Assembly (NCBI RefSeq): GCF_015832195.1
Contig: NC_052026.1
Location: 17,703,013 to 17,767,012 of the forward strand
Direction of reading: 5' to 3'
Length of the DNA stretch: 64,000 nt
Origin: Motacilla alba alba
Lineage: Eukaryota > Chordata > Aves > Passeriformes > Motacillidae
Made by a program: the position numbers and the translations under genes. Below, in pieces: positions 1-12,753 of this stretch (position 1 is the first letter of the stretch; each line of letters starts with the position of its first letter). The notes beneath the pieces are model-generated. The model saw only the letters and a list, made by a program, of their open reading frames with translations, was not told the origin of the DNA and did no database searches.

Positions 1-319
1 CCACCTTTTGTCTAGGAAATTGAATTACTCGGGTTAGTTTTCTTTCTCCAGTGTCTAATAACTCACACATATACACCACCCTTCTGTGTTAATATATACA
101 CAGTGTCCTTCCAGCAGGTAAAATTCCATCTAAAGCATCCCTGCCTGAGCTTGTTGAGCTCAATAGGAGCTACAGTGGGGAAAGTCAAGCCAGAAATGAG
201 TCAGTGCCTCTCTTTTGTGGGAGCCCTGGGGGGATCAGCCAGCCTGGGGGATATCAGAAACAAGGACCCCCATGGCAGGGAGAAAATGATGGATCTGAAT
301 CCATCCTATTAGAAGGCTA
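1..319. other. Intergenic, nothing recognised
   Basis: Unique-looking sequence with short open frames only. No splice-flanked conserved exon is visible. Confidence 0.6.
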
Positions 320-1163
320 ATTGATTACATTATATAAATATTATTAAAAATTATTCTATAATTATATTAGATTATTATTCTATATTGATTACATTATTCA
401 TTATATTATATTACATTCTATATTATTATGTAGAATATATATAGAATATATATATTCTATATCATATTACTATATCATTCTGTTATATTACATATGTATT
501 AAATACATATGTGTATATATTATATATTAATATATATTATATTATTATATATTATTATATATAATATATTATTCTATGTTATTATATATAATAATTATAT
601 ATGATTCTATGTTATTATATATAGATTACATTATTCTACATATTATGTTACATTCTATATTATTCTGTAGACTATATATATTCTATATGATATTACATTA
701 TTATTCCATGTTATACTACATATAGTATATATATTATTATATATTATATATAACAATATATGATAGTATATATTATAACTCTATCTTATTTTATATAGGT
801 TACATTATTCCATGTATTATATTACATTCTATATTGTTCTATAGAACATATATTCTATATTATATTACATTATTATTCTATGCTATATATATAATATATT
901 CTATATATTATATATTATAAATATATACTATTCTATATAGATTACAATATTCTATATATTATATTACATTCTATATTATTGTACAGAATATGTATATTAT
1001 ATATGATATTACATTATTATTCTATATTACATATATTCAATATATTATTATAATATATAATATTATATATTATAATTATATATTAAATATTATATATTAT
1101 AATTATATATTAAATATTATATATTATAATTATATATTATTCTTCACTATATTCCATTATATT
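320..1163. repeat. AT-rich satellite-like array
   Basis: Almost pure A/T for 840 bp. A longer phrase beginning TTACATTCTATATT recurs near 411, 649, 825 and 963, followed each time by a GAATATA-type motif and ATATGATATTACATTATTATT. It therefore has irregular higher-order periodicity (about 238, 176 and 138 bp) rather than being a simple TA repeat. Confidence 0.85.
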
Positions 1164-1239
1164 GCATTACATCTAAACTGAGTCTGCCGAGCGCTCAACT
1201 GAACTCAGCCGTTCAGCATCTCGTGCCTGTCAGCCAGCA

Positions 1240-1480
1240 GCCCTGACAAACCCCTGGATCCAGCTGCTCAGGGCATCAAAACGCTCACACCAGAATCCAA
1301 TGATCCATTCCCTTCGGGTAAGCAACCTTCCACGGTGCGTTCCTCGTGTGAACAACACAGGAGCAGCAAATGAGACAAGAACTGTTTTGGCCATTCTCTG
1401 AGGTCCAGAGAACGCGACTCTCAGGACATCCCCGGGAAGCTGTGCCTTGCACTGCTCTGTGAAGAGAAATGTGGCCACCG
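1240..1480 (-). mobile_element. Diverged ERV LTR fragment, minus orientation
   Basis: The reverse complement matches the 24355-24750 LTR over the segment with TCTCATTTGCTKCTCCTGTG and the following 100 bases, at clearly lower identity. The long open frame over it (minus strand, 1230-1664) is therefore not a gene. Confidence 0.5.
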
Positions 1481-3186
1481 GGGGACGTAAAACCCGAGTG
1501 TCTGCCTCCACGGAGCTAATGGTTCTCGATTGCAGCCACTGCAGCTTTATAAAGTGAAAAACTTTCCCTCGGAGCCCCATCCCCGGCAGCAGCGGGAGCC
1601 CAGCGGGGACCCCGCGGTCAGGGGAGATGAAGGGCATTTCCCCAAGGCTTCCCAGTGCAATCAATGCTTGCTAATCTTTAGAAAATTACACTAACAAGCT
1701 CCAGGCAGCAGCTGCAGGAGCCCTGCACAGCAGCCCCTGCAATCACGCACAGCCCATTAATGGATCAGGCCTTTAATGAACTGGAAAATCTCTCCTCAGC
1801 AGAGGCCGGAGGATGCTTGAAGGCTCCCGCCTCTCCTGAGCTGGTCTGAAGGCAGACAGGCAACTCTGGCAGCAAAAATGCTGCTTTTGGGGCTGATCTA
1901 GGCTGGGGAGCAGCCCCAGCACCTCACAGGGATGTGGGCTCTGAGGACCAAGTGATGATCAGCAGCTCCTGAAAAATCCTGAGCTCAGAAAGGGGCAGCT
2001 CAAGGAAAGCTGCTGCTGTGGTGCTGTAGGAGTGCTCAGTGGATTTTCAGGAAATACCCTTTTTCCTTCTCTTTCAAACCATCAGGCAGATCTAGGAGGT
2101 GCAGCTGGCCAAAATACAATTGCTGGAGAGGCAGATTGCTCCAAAATGAATGAAATCTTGCTACAACCTACATTAAAAAAAAAAAAAAAAACCAAAACTT
2201 TTTTTTTTTTTCTCCTATCAGTCATAAAATCTAGTTATTTCCTGAGCAATGTTGCAATTTGCCTGATGCTTAGGAGATATATTGCCTGCTTTCTACTCTG
2301 TTTCCTACTGGGCAGTCTGCGAGGCTGTCTAATCTCAAAAAGAAATAAGCATCTGTTTCCTTCATGGTCCATGCCTGATTTAAGGTAATTATACTCTTAT
2401 TATACTTCTACATGAAAAATACTAGGGAAAATAAGAACAACTGATTTTTTTTTTTTTTCCTTCAAAAGGTATTTTAACTTGTATTCCAAGAGGAATGAAC
2501 ATTGAATCACTCTTTAAAAGAAGGAGTCTCCAAATTTTTGTCCTGTCTCTGGGTAAGTTTGGTGCATTTCCAACTGCTCCATATCTCCGTGTCTTTGCAG
2601 AATCTCCACCCAAGGAACTCCTCCCTTCAGAGATCTCCCAGCTGGCACATCCTGCTCCTCCTGATGCATCAGCAATCTGAGCATCCCAGGAGCCATGAAA
2701 ATAAAAATAAGAAAGCTGATTTTTTCCCCAGGAGAGAGGAGAACGAGTGACCATAATGCAGAAGGAAAAAGCAGATTATTGGGAAAAGGACAGGGAGCAG
2801 GAGGGGAAGTCTTGGAGTTGATCACATCACCCTGTGGAGGCAGGAGGGATATTTTCTCTCACTATATTTTCTCTCACTCCTCCATATTTTGAAGCAGCTC
2901 CCTGGAAGTGTTGGCACTGACAGGAATGGCCCATCAGAGATTTGTGCAGAGTTAAGAGTGGCTCCCATGTCACCTCACACGTGAACCTGCATCTTTCGAT
3001 CTGCTTTTTAGATTTTCAGTAATAAAAAAAATAATTAAAAAACCCACCCAAACTATCTTTATGATTGCTCTTTGGAGTCAAGTCTTGGACTTTTGAATCC
3101 CTAGGAGTCAGCTCCTCCAAAACAAAAGGCACTTGGTGTCTGCACTGCCCTGAGATGGAGTTTCAGTTCCATTTCCATCCTCAGAG
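1481..3186. other. Intergenic, no gene seen
   Basis: Mixed unique sequence. Contains adjacent A-run and T-run near 2173-2212 and a T-run near 2446-2458. Short overlapping frames have no recognisable product. Confidence 0.6.
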
Positions 3187-3498
3187 GTCGGGCTTTGCTT
3201 CATCTCTATCAGCAGACACTGAAAAGGCTCAAGGAAAGCGACTTTCCCATCCAGAAAAAAAACAACCAGACATGCTCCTTAAGGATTTCTGTTTTCCAGA
3301 GCTCCTTGGCCCCCTGGCCTCACTTCTCAGGTTTTAATAAAAAAATCTTTGACAAGTATTTTTCATATTTCTGATTCTGGCATGGGGAAAGGGTAACCAC
3401 TACCTTAAATCTGGCTCTGAATTAAAGACCTTGCAGAATCAGCATTTTTTAAGTGCACCCTTTGAACGACTGGAATGTTTCCTTCCATAAAATCCTCA
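3187..3498 (+). repeat. 312-bp direct duplication, copy 1
   Basis: Nearly identical to 5148-5459 with a constant offset of about 1961 bp; differences are scattered single bases and one or two indels in A/T runs. Not recognisable as CR1 or as one of the LTR types in this window. Confidence 0.9.
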
Positions 3499-5147
3499 AT
3501 GAACACTGAGTCTTGAAGCCAGTATTTTCCCCCCTGCAGAGTGTGAAACCCCCAGATTTCAGCACAGATGCTGCAATCCCTGGGCTATGAGAATGAAGAG
3601 CAATCTCACTTGAAATGGGAACAGCATTTCATCCCAAAATACAATGGTCCCAGAGCAGCTTATCCCAGCTGAGGGGATCAGCTGCCATTAAGGGGTGAAA
3701 TTCAAAGCAGGAGGGACATACCTTAAAAAAAATTAATTAGAAACAGTTTCAGGTTCTTCTCTGCCTGTTGTCAGTTTAAAGCTGACTTTACACCTCCTAC
3801 ATTCCTACTTTATAGGGTTGGGGTTTTGCTTTGCAACATACAGCAGGGGCAGAATATATTAATAATAGTAATAGTAGTAATAATAATAGTAGTAATAGTA
3901 ATAATATAAAAGTAATAGTAATAATATAAAATATAATAATATAAAAGTAATAGTAATAATAGTAGTAATAGCAATAATTTAAAAGTAATAATAGTAATAT
4001 TAATATAAAATATAATATAATAAAAGTAATAGTAATAATAATAGTAATAATAGGAAGAAGAAGAAGAGTCCCAAAATATTCCCCATGTGCAGAGAGGGAG
4101 GCCAAGCACACACAGATTGATGCAGAGCCCTCTGATGAAGGTTGGCTTTTCTCAAAGCCAGAATTTCACTGATCCTTTGTAAGGCTTTGTTCCCTGTCTG
4201 GGGTGGGATGGGGTGGGGCTGTGTCACATTTCAGAGTGCCCTGACCCAGAGGAGCCCCCAGAGGCTGTAAACACAGCCCTGCTCATCCCTGCCTCTTGGA
4301 AACGCTCAGCTGCTGTCAGCACTGCTCTGCTCTCCACCATCACCACTTTCCCAGCACTTTTCCAGAGGACCAGGACCCCAGCAAGGGTCAGGGCTTGCAG
4401 CCTGGGGAAGGCAGGATAATTGCAGTTCCAAGTGCTGGCTGTGCTTTGGGGTGGGGACCGCGGCTGTGTGTGTTTTTTTCAGTAGCTGGAGCAACAAAGT
4501 CTGGCTCTGCAATGAGCCCTCCCCAGACCCACACTGATCCTTGAGGTGCCAGCAGATGAAACCTCCTCAGGGGCACATTCTGGGCTGCACCTTGGCAGTG
4601 CCCCCCATTGAACCTCAAGGCTGGCTCAAACACCAACCCCTGCTGGGATCTGAAGCGCTGACGTTGCTTTCCCTTGCCTCATTCCAGACCTCATCGTGAA
4701 ACCCTCTGTCCTTTTTGCTTCTTTCCATAAATAGGAGCTCCATCCCCTCTGAGGAATGGCTGTGGATTCCAGGGTTTGCCCTGAGTGTGGTGGGGCAGGG
4801 AGGGAGCAGGATGAGGACAAACGGGCTGCTCCAGCCCCTGTCTGCTCCATGGACAGGCTCCAGCTGGCTCCAGGGGCAGCTGGATCCATCCCCTGGTGGA
4901 AAGGGTAAGGATGCAGGCTGGCATTTGTGAGAGCAGAGCTGCAGCAGTGCTCAGACATTACTCACACCCCGAGATATGCGGGGCTAAGGCCAAGATTCCT
5001 CGTGGATCTCCGGCTCCTGAGGCTCCTGGGGCCCTTTCCAGTCTCTGTGGCTTTGCCAGTAACCCCTCGGCTCCTGGGCTCCCACCTCAGCTCAGCAAGT
5101 GCCCTGAAACCACTTTACATGGTGACCCCAAAGCTCTGATGTGGAAG
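3499..5147. other. Intergenic spacer between the duplicated copies
   Basis: Holds a trinucleotide array (3857-4065); otherwise no conserved exon or element recognised. Long open frames at 4296-5183 are overlapping and without homology I recognise. Confidence 0.55.
3857..4065. repeat. (TAA/TAG)n trinucleotide array
   Basis: About 210 bp of AATAATAGT-type trinucleotides with interruptions such as ATATAAAAGTAATAG. Read on the minus strand it gives artificial leucine/isoleucine/tyrosine-rich frames. Confidence 0.95.
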
Positions 5148-5459
5148 GTTGGGCTTTGCTTCATCTCTATCAGCAGACACTGAAAAGGCTCAAGGAAAGC
5201 GACTTTCCCATCCAGAAAAAAAACAACCAGACACGCTCCTTAAGGATTTCTGTTTTCCAGAGCTCCTTGGCCCCCTGGCCTCACTTCTCAGGTTTTAATA
5301 AAAAAATCTTTGACAAGTATTTTTCATATTTCTGATTCTGACACGGGGAAAGGGTAACCACTACCTTAAATTTGGCTCAGAATTCAAGACCTTGCAGAAT
5401 CAGCATTTTTTTAAGTGCACCCTTTGAACAACTGGAATGTTTCCCTCCATAAAATCCTC
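5148..5459 (+). repeat. 312-bp direct duplication, copy 2
   Basis: Second copy of the 3187-3498 segment, in the same orientation. Homology stops abruptly at both ends (before the shared GGGCTTTGCTTC and after ATAAAATCCTC). A minisatellite starts 43 bp further on. Confidence 0.9.
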
Positions 5460-5501
5460 TGTCAGAAATGTGTCAGGGAAACCAGGAACACAACCCACTG
5501 C

Positions 5502-5625
5502 AGAATGAGAGGAAGGAGGGACAGAGTGAGGAGGGATGCACAGAATGAGAGGAAGGAGGGACAGAGTGAGGATGCACAGAATGAGAGGAAGGAGGGACAG
5601 AGTGAGGAGGGATGCACAGAATGAG
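5502..5625. repeat. 36-40-bp purine-rich minisatellite
   Basis: Three full copies and a partial one of a unit starting AGAATGAGAGGAAGGAGGGA and ending GATGCAC. One strand is nearly all purine. The second unit is 4 bp shorter. Confidence 0.92.
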
Positions 5626-8559
5626 AAGAAGGTGAAACAGGCTGAAATGCCCCTGGCTGACTGGTGGGCACAACTCCAGCCTTTCAATTCAGAATTCCCA
5701 TCCCATTCCCATTCCATTGCCTTCTACAGGCAAGCCTGCAGAACTTTTATTTCCTTCCTCTGAAAATCTGCAAACTGATGAAATGCATTGACATCTGAGT
5801 TTGTAGTATACCTGCCAAAAATATATTTATGAAGAATTAGAATTTCCCCCTAAAGTATCTATTTTTAGGTGGCCACTTTATGAACAATGCTGCTTCACAA
5901 CAACTGCTGCCCTTTGGGGGACCAGCCATGAGTTATTCCTTCACTAAACATGTTTTTCCACGTTTCCAGGAGCTGCTGTGTTGAATGAGTGGCTGCTCCA
6001 GTAGATGCATTGTGTCTAATGGGTTTTATGCATTCCTGAGACTTTGCATTGGTCCCAGCAGCAGCCTGGAAGTTCCTGGCTGTGACTCTCACTAACGGGC
6101 TGATGGTGCAATTATTCACCTGAAGGGAGCTGCTTTATTCTCAGTTTTTATCTCTTCTGATCTCCCAGCAAACAATTACTTGCAAAGAAAGCAGAATCAG
6201 GCCGTGTTACCCACAATTATAAATCTAAATTGGCGTGGAGGGGGGAGAGCAGCACGTTTTCTTTCTCAGAGAGAGAGGAAAACTGTAGGAGCTGGGCTGC
6301 TGTGCCAGGTCATGTGTGACCTGTGTGTAAGTTATGGAATTTCTGACCTAAATTCCAGTGTTTTCTCCTGGATATAATGCTGCCTTCCTATAGCACAGAC
6401 TGCTGGTTTATTAGTCTTCATTCTCCCTTAATTTGTCTTCTGTTAATTCAAATAATGTTTAAATCTGTTTTCCTTGCTACTTTGAGTGAGGTGTTGCTCT
6501 GTAGTAATTCACAGTTTCTGTATATAAGCTGATTGTTGAGAGGTCTAAATCTGCCTGTTTAGGTGTGAAAAACTTCCTCTGTGGGAATTCCGGACTAAAT
6601 CTTCAAAGAAAAACTCTCTTTGAGGCAGCTCAGCTAAAAATCCTAAGAAATTAGTTGGGAAGAACCTACTCCAGCCCAGCTTTGCAGCTTGATTTTTCAA
6701 CATCGACACAGGGCTGACTGTGGAGAATGAAGGGTTCCCTGCTCAAGGAATTGTTGTGAAGATGTTTGAAAGAAGGAAGGAGTTCATTTGAAATTTCTAG
6801 AAGCAGGACTGGTAATTGTCTAATTAATAGCTCTGCAGAGGGTGCTAATTGTTACTCACCATTATGTCCAAATTAAAAGTTGCTTTGATTTGCCTGGGAT
6901 TTATGGCTGGCAACAAGCTCCCAAAGGAAAGAGCCTGAGGAATGGGAAGCTAGATGGAACAGGATAGGATTTCTCCAAAGGGGAAGTGGGATTTCATCCC
7001 TTGAGACAAAGGCAGGCCTCCCATCTGAGGAGCAGGGATCAGGGATGCAGAGACACCACGCACATTTCCCCAGCTCCATTTCAGGGGAGAGGCTGGAACA
7101 GCTCAGCTGTTAATGCCAAAACTTCTCAGTCACAGTCTGAAACAGCTGCTTCAGTCTGCACAGCAAAGTAAATCTGCCCTGCTGCAAACAGCATGTCCAG
7201 GGCTCCTCTGGCAGAAGCGTTGAGTTAATTGAGACAAAGCTGGTAATAACTGCCAGCTCTGCAGACACAGAGCCCCAGATGAAAGAGCTCGTACCCCATT
7301 TGTCTCCATTACCTTGTCATGAGAAGGATTTCCCCCCCACGCAGCCTCAGCAAAATCAGGATGTGGGGCTCAGTGCCCCAAAAAACCTCCAGCAGACTCA
7401 TGGCTCCGACGCTGGGATTTGGCATTTTGGAATCCTTCTAACGAGGACCCTTCCCTCGTGGGAGCTTTGGGAGGGGTCACTCAGCCATCAGCTAAATCAG
7501 CCTTGTCACTTTGTCCCTGGAGGAGCTGATGGAATAAGAAAGGCTCTGAATCCTCTGCTCCAGCACTGAATCCTCAGCACATGGAATTTAGTCTGCATCA
7601 CTCCTTTGAATTAAATCTGAAGGGAAGAAATATCCACAGGAAGAACCTTTCACCCTGGGTGGAAGAGATGAAGTTCAGAGCACCCAAAGGTGTGGGTGGA
7701 CAATAAAGGAGCTGGTATTTAACCACACAAGAAGCTATGATTAAATTAATCCTCCATTCTCCTTTTTTTTTGCAGCTCTTTGGGGGAATTAGATCAAGAA
7801 AGTAACAAAGGAATGCCACAGTCTGCCAATAATGTAATTAAAGAGCCAAGCCTCATCTGAGCTTCCTCTTGCCAAAGAGCTTGCTGGATGTAAGTTGGGA
7901 AAAAACCTCAAATTCAGGACTTTAAAGGGAAGACAGAGACATATTGTGAAAAAGTATTTGAACATCCAGCTATTCACTTCCTCCCCTTAACACTCTCAGA
8001 GTACAGAAAACATGGATGATGAAATAATGCACCTACTTCAGGAAGACAAGGCAGAAAAAAGTGATTTCTCAGGGCTGGTTACACTCAAGAACAGGTTGAT
8101 GACTTTTTAAAAGAGAGGTGGAGTTGAAGGGGACCTGGAACTCGTGCCAAATGAACTGCAAATGTTTATCCCATCCTATGGAGACGTGCTAAAAACCAGC
8201 CCATGGGACCTGTGCACTACTTTTAGGTCGTTCTTCTACTCTTAATAATTAAATACAAGTCACAGAGGCCTGAGGTTGCCAGGATCCAGGCTGGACAAAA
8301 TATACAACTGCTGGTTCTGTAGAAATAATTTACATTGGAACACGTCCAGCATTGCTGGGCATTGCAAAACTCAGATAAATGAACCCTGAAGAAGAAAAAA
8401 AACCCAAAAAAAACCTTGCCAAGTGGTGCAAAACATGAGTGTAAATCTGAGCTCAAACTCTGGCAAGCCTGGGAGCTGCCCTGCAGGTATTCAGTAGCCA
8501 GTATTAGGAAGAGCTATAACATCCCAAGCAGAGAGATTTGATCATTATCTTGGGATGAG
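5626..8559. other. Intergenic, no gene seen
   Basis: About 2.9 kb of unique sequence without recognisable exons, RNA genes or mobile elements. Open frames are short and unsupported. Confidence 0.6.
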
Positions 8560-8785
8560 ATTTTGGGAATAAATTCTCCCCTGTGAGGGTGGGCAGGCCC
8601 TGGCTCAGGGTGCCCAGAGCAGCTGAGGCTGCCCCTGGATCCCTGGCAGTGCCCAAGGCCAGGCTGGACAGGGCTTGGAGCAGCCTGGGACAGTGGAAGG
8701 TGTCCCTGACATGGCAGGGGTGGGGCTGAATGGGTTTTAAGGTCCCCTTCAACCCAAACCAGTCTTGGATTCTGAGATACTCCTC
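8560..8785 (+). mobile_element. CR1 LINE 3' end, plus orientation
   Basis: Typical CR1 tail: GCCAGGCTGGACAGGGCTTG, GGAGCAGCCTGGGACAGTGG, AAGGTGTCCCTGACATGGCA, then a GGTCCCCTTCAACCCAAACC phrase ending near an ATTCTGAG terminal unit. 5'-truncated, non-coding. Confidence 0.88.
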
Positions 8786-9525
8786 CACTACTTTCTGAGG
8801 GACAGGCTAGAGAGGCATAAACCCAGGAGAAACATGCTGGAGATCTAAGTTTATGGATATGTAAATATAACTACGTAGATATATAAAAATATTTCTCTCC
8901 ATATAACATAAACATAACACTATATAGCAGAGTTATATAGTACATAAAGTTTAACAGGAACATCGAACCAAAACTGAAATAAACATTTTCCAGCATGTAA
9001 AATTCACGAGGGGAACAGCAAAGGCAGCTGTGCCCTGCCAAGCTGGGGGTGCTCCCGTGAGAGTCAGGGGTTTGATTGTCCTCTGCAGTCCCATTCAGCT
9101 CTGAGTGAGGACAGAAGCAGGTCTGAAATACAGCCTGGTGTGAGTGCTGCTCTTCATCTCTGCTGCTGCTAACGTGTGTTCAGGGATCTTTAGCTTTGTG
9201 CTCTGCTAACAACCTCCAGATCGTTTTGCTGCTGGAGCAGGGGCTCCAAATGCTGCAGTAATCAAACCATGACTTGGTAACAAAGACATCCCCATGGCCT
9301 CGTTGGCTCCCAGGAGCTCATCCTGCTCTGCTCTGTCCTGCCCAGGTGATTCAGAGAGCAGGACACAGCAGGGAATGCCAAGCACTGGGAGAGGCTGCAG
9401 GTTCCCCTTTATGTCAGGACTGGGAACAGCTGCAATAGGCAACATCTGTGGCAAAATGCAAGTTACTGCCATCTGAAAAATGGCTCACTGAAGTGATGTG
9501 ACCAAAATGGTCCCAAAATGCACGA
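8786..9525. other. Intergenic, nothing recognised
   Basis: Unique sequence with a short AT-rich stretch near 8850-8950; no gene or element identified. Confidence 0.55.
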
Positions 9526-9823
9526 GCGCTCCCGGGGTCTCTCCCTTGGCTCAGCTCTGCTCCATTTGCACCTTGCAGTTCATTGTCTCGTTCCAGCTTT
9601 AGCCCAGGCACTCCCACCCTGCTTGTTTTTCTCTCTGCAGCCCACGCTGTTTGTGCTCCTGGGCTGAGCTTTGGATCATTTGTCCTTGGTGCCCAGCTGG
9701 AGCAGGAATTGTTTTGTCTCCCTGCTCTGTGCAGAGCTCAGCATCCCCTGATGTGAAGCCCAGACCCACCCACTAAACAGCACAGAATGTGAAAAATAGA
9801 AAAGCTCAAACCTGAGGCATCAG
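9526..9823 (-). mobile_element. LTR-type repeat, truncated copy
   Basis: About 98% identical to 45738-46036 (four or five substitutions and one indel over 298 bp). The 3' edge on the plus strand shares the AAAAGCTCAAACCTGAGGCA ending with other copies. In reverse complement it begins TGATGCC. Lacks the portion with the AATAAA signal present in the 45.6-kb copy. Confidence 0.65.
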
Positions 9824-11639
9824 AAGGACAACAACCCTCCCAGTAAAGACAGACTGTTCAGATGGAAAGTTCTGTGCTGAGATAAAAGGTGGAAACTGTC
9901 CATGTGTCTGTCCCAGCCTGCTGAACAATTCTGAAGGAATTCAGCTGGATACTGAATGTGCTGCTCAGGACCTCACACAGAGACACCAGGGCAAGAAACC
10001 TCTTCCATTACACTTCCTCCAGCACCTTCAAAAAGTAAACTATGTCTGACTGCTGAAAGAAATCCCTTGCTGAGCTGAGGAGTGAAATTGGCCAGTATAG
10101 AAGATCCATCCTCTTAATTAGGGTGACATACATTAAAAAGGAAATTAAATTACCTGAGTTTTATTGTGTTTTCTGCCACTCTGATGCTTGCAAAATCTGT
10201 CTGGCTGCCCAGAGGCAGGTGTGGATGTCAGCAGGCAGTTTTGGGAATTTTCTTACAGGATGTTTTTGCTTTACAATGCCAGCTTGGCATCTCTTGATTC
10301 CTGATTCTTAAATGGGATCTCATTCTATCTAATGCCCAAGCCACGAGAGGATTCAAAACAATGTGAGGATGGAAGCCAGAGCTTGAGCTCTGTCTGGGCA
10401 CCAGGAGCCAGTGGTGAATGAGACCCAGCCCCTTAGCAGAGATTTGGGGTAGGAGGGAGCCTGGATGTCCCCTTCAGGCTGGGTGGGTGATGGAACCACG
10501 TGTACTGACCTCCAGACACTGCTGAGGGACATGAAAGGAACCCTCCCAGCTAAAGCCCAGGCTGCCACAGCTCCAGATATTGCTGTCTATCTTAGATAAG
10601 GCTTTTATCAGAGGTCAAAGGCAAGTGGGATTTTCTGTGGCTTGTTCAACCCTGCACTTTGGATAAGAAAAGGCAAGAGAAACCCTTTGCATCCTCACAG
10701 CAAGCTCCCTCAGAGCAACAGCATGATCCAGCAAATGCAGCTCGGGCTCCAAAACCCCCAGAACCCTTGCAAGGAATTCTGCAGCAACGCTGCTGACTGC
10801 AAGCCTTACATCCCTGAGGAGCTGCAGGGATGCTCCCTGCCTGGCCACATCCCTGCTCAGCCCCTGGCTGCTGCACAGAGCTGGGGCTGAGGTGGCAGCA
10901 CAGCTCCAGGTGACACCAGCAGCTGTTCTGGTGACATCCCCAGGGCTGATGTGAGCAGCTGGAGCTGTTTCAGAGCTCTAGAGGTATTTGCCCAGGCCTG
11001 GGATATCATTTCATGTCCTTGCCAAAGTGCTCCTGGCCCCAGAGGAGCTGCAGCAGGGCGAGGGAGCGCACTGCAATAGGATGTGGGACGTGGAGGTTAA
11101 AGGTTCCATAGAGGAAATCCTACACAAGCACGATGCTGATACACATCTGGCCTTTCCTCTGCCTCTGCAGGTCTCCCTGACAGGCTCTCAAGCTATTAAC
11201 TTGCTATTTCTGGTTTAGGCAGGACATTTGTTATGGGAAATCATCTGTCTCTGGGGCAGAGCTTCAGCTGGGAGAGGTGCAGCCCCAAAATCAAACTGCT
11301 TGGCCCTGTCTTTCTCTGCTTGGCCCAAACTTTCTGACCCTGCCAAGTCCTTGTGGGTCAGAGCAGGGTGTTAGCCACGAGATAACCCCTGTTTCAGAGG
11401 GCTGTGTGAAATCTGGGATTTGCACACGCCTTCTGGGAGGTTTTCTTGGTGCCCATGCTGACATGTCTGTGTGGTCCCTGGCTCTGACTCTGCCGTGCCC
11501 CACAATTTCTGGGAGCCCCCAAAGCACAGCTCAGCTCTTTCAGGGCTGGGGGCCCTGAATGTAACTCTGTTACCCCCGGGAATTCAGCCTGGCTGAAGGC
11601 AGAGCATGGTAAAGGCTGAGGATTTGCTGTGGATCTGTG
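9824..11639. other. Intergenic, no gene seen
   Basis: Unique sequence. Several 60-90 codon frames on both strands overlap each other and none has a recognisable product or splice context. Confidence 0.55.
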
Positions 11640-11770
11640 GGAAATGAATTTGTAGAAAATTCTCAAAGCCTGACAGAAGGCTCACGTAGTCTGCATCTGT
11701 ATGCAAACCTTGAGGTAAGAAACGCTCCCATCTCTGGAGCAGAAAAGAGCTTAGTCCAACATGGATCCAC
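11640..11770 (-). mobile_element. LTR-like repeat fragment
   Basis: The reverse complement shares CTCAAGGTTTGCATACA, GTGAGCCTTCTGTCAGG and CTTTGAGAATT with 29555-29620. This shared end shows dispersed-repeat origin; the long minus-strand frame running over it (11584-12102) is therefore unlikely to be a gene. Family not certain. Confidence 0.45.
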
Positions 11771-12486
11771 AGCCAAATTCCCTTGTGTTTAATTTTAGGG
11801 TGAATGTGCCCACCAGGGAGATTTCTCTGAGGTTTCCAGTCTGGGCCTCGTCTCCTCTCAGCAGTCCCAGTGTGAGATCTCCTCTGCACATCCTCCCCTC
11901 CCAAAATATGAACCAATTCCCACTGGCCTGAGAGGGAGAGCATCCTGCTGTCCCCTCCTGGGGGGCACCAGCAGCTCACAGAAGCTTTTTGGAGACAAGA
12001 GGCTGTGGGACAGCCGTGCCCTGGAGGGAGCTGGCACAGGGGAGGGACAGGCAAGTCCCACCCAGAGGAATTGTTTGGGATTGTCCCCCGGGCACACCCC
12101 AAAGAGGAGCCTCTCCCCCACAGTGAGAGCCATTCTGCCTCCTAATTAGTGGGATCGTGCATTTGGAGGCTTCCTGGGAATTTTGTCAGTGGGATGCAGC
12201 ACTCAGCAAGTTCTTCCCTAATAACATTCATCTGCTGCATTTAGACCTCATCTCCAGCAAAGCTGGCTAGAACCAGAGGCTTTATATTCTTCTTTACAGG
12301 CCTTCCCAAACGGTCAGGGGCCACTTAACAGTGACCTCTGCCAGGCTTTGCAAGGGCTCGGGGCCAGATGCTTAAAGGGAATCACCTGTCTGTGTTTTGA
12401 ATTGCTTTTGATCTTTTATTTCACTCTATAAATTCCCAGAGGAGTTCGCTGGTAGCAAACATCTGGCACAGCTTTTGCTGCTCAGG
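11771..12486. other. Intergenic, no gene seen
   Basis: Probably contains more of the adjacent LTR-like element on the minus strand, but I could not place its other end. Confidence 0.4.
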
Positions 12487-12753
12487 GAAGGAATTAACTC
12501 AATATTGAAACCCCAGGTTTGGGGTCTTCATGTGGAGCTGGCCATAAATAAAGGAAGGAATGAACCCAACATTGAAACCCCAGGTTTGGTGTCTTTCTGT
12601 AGAGCTGGCCATAAATAAGGGAAGGAATTATTCCAATATTGAACTGGGCCCCCGGTTTGGGGTCTTCATGTGGAGCTGGCCATAAATAAGGGAAGGAATG
12701 AACCCAATATTGAAACCCCAGGTATGGGGTCTTCATGTAGAGCTGGCCATAAA
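12487..12753. repeat. 67-71-bp tandem repeat, four copies
   Basis: Units begin GAAGGAATKAA at 12487, 12554, 12621 and 12692 and share ATTGAAACCCCAGGTTTGG and AGAGCTGGCCATAAATAAG. The third copy has an insertion. Identity between units is roughly 85-95% by eye. Confidence 0.93.

Noticed and set aside
1230..1664. 144-codon minus-strand open frame
   Set aside because: Its 3' half is a diverged copy of the LTR at 24,355-24,750, which is non-coding.
3797..4111. Leucine/isoleucine/tyrosine-rich membrane-like peptide on the minus strand
   Set aside because: Produced by the TAA/TAG trinucleotide array; not a transmembrane protein.
8504..8788. 94-codon minus-strand open frame
   Set aside because: Antisense translation of a CR1 tail.
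11584..12102. 172-codon minus-strand open frame
   Set aside because: Overlaps a dispersed LTR-like repeat also present near 29,560 and has no recognisable domain.
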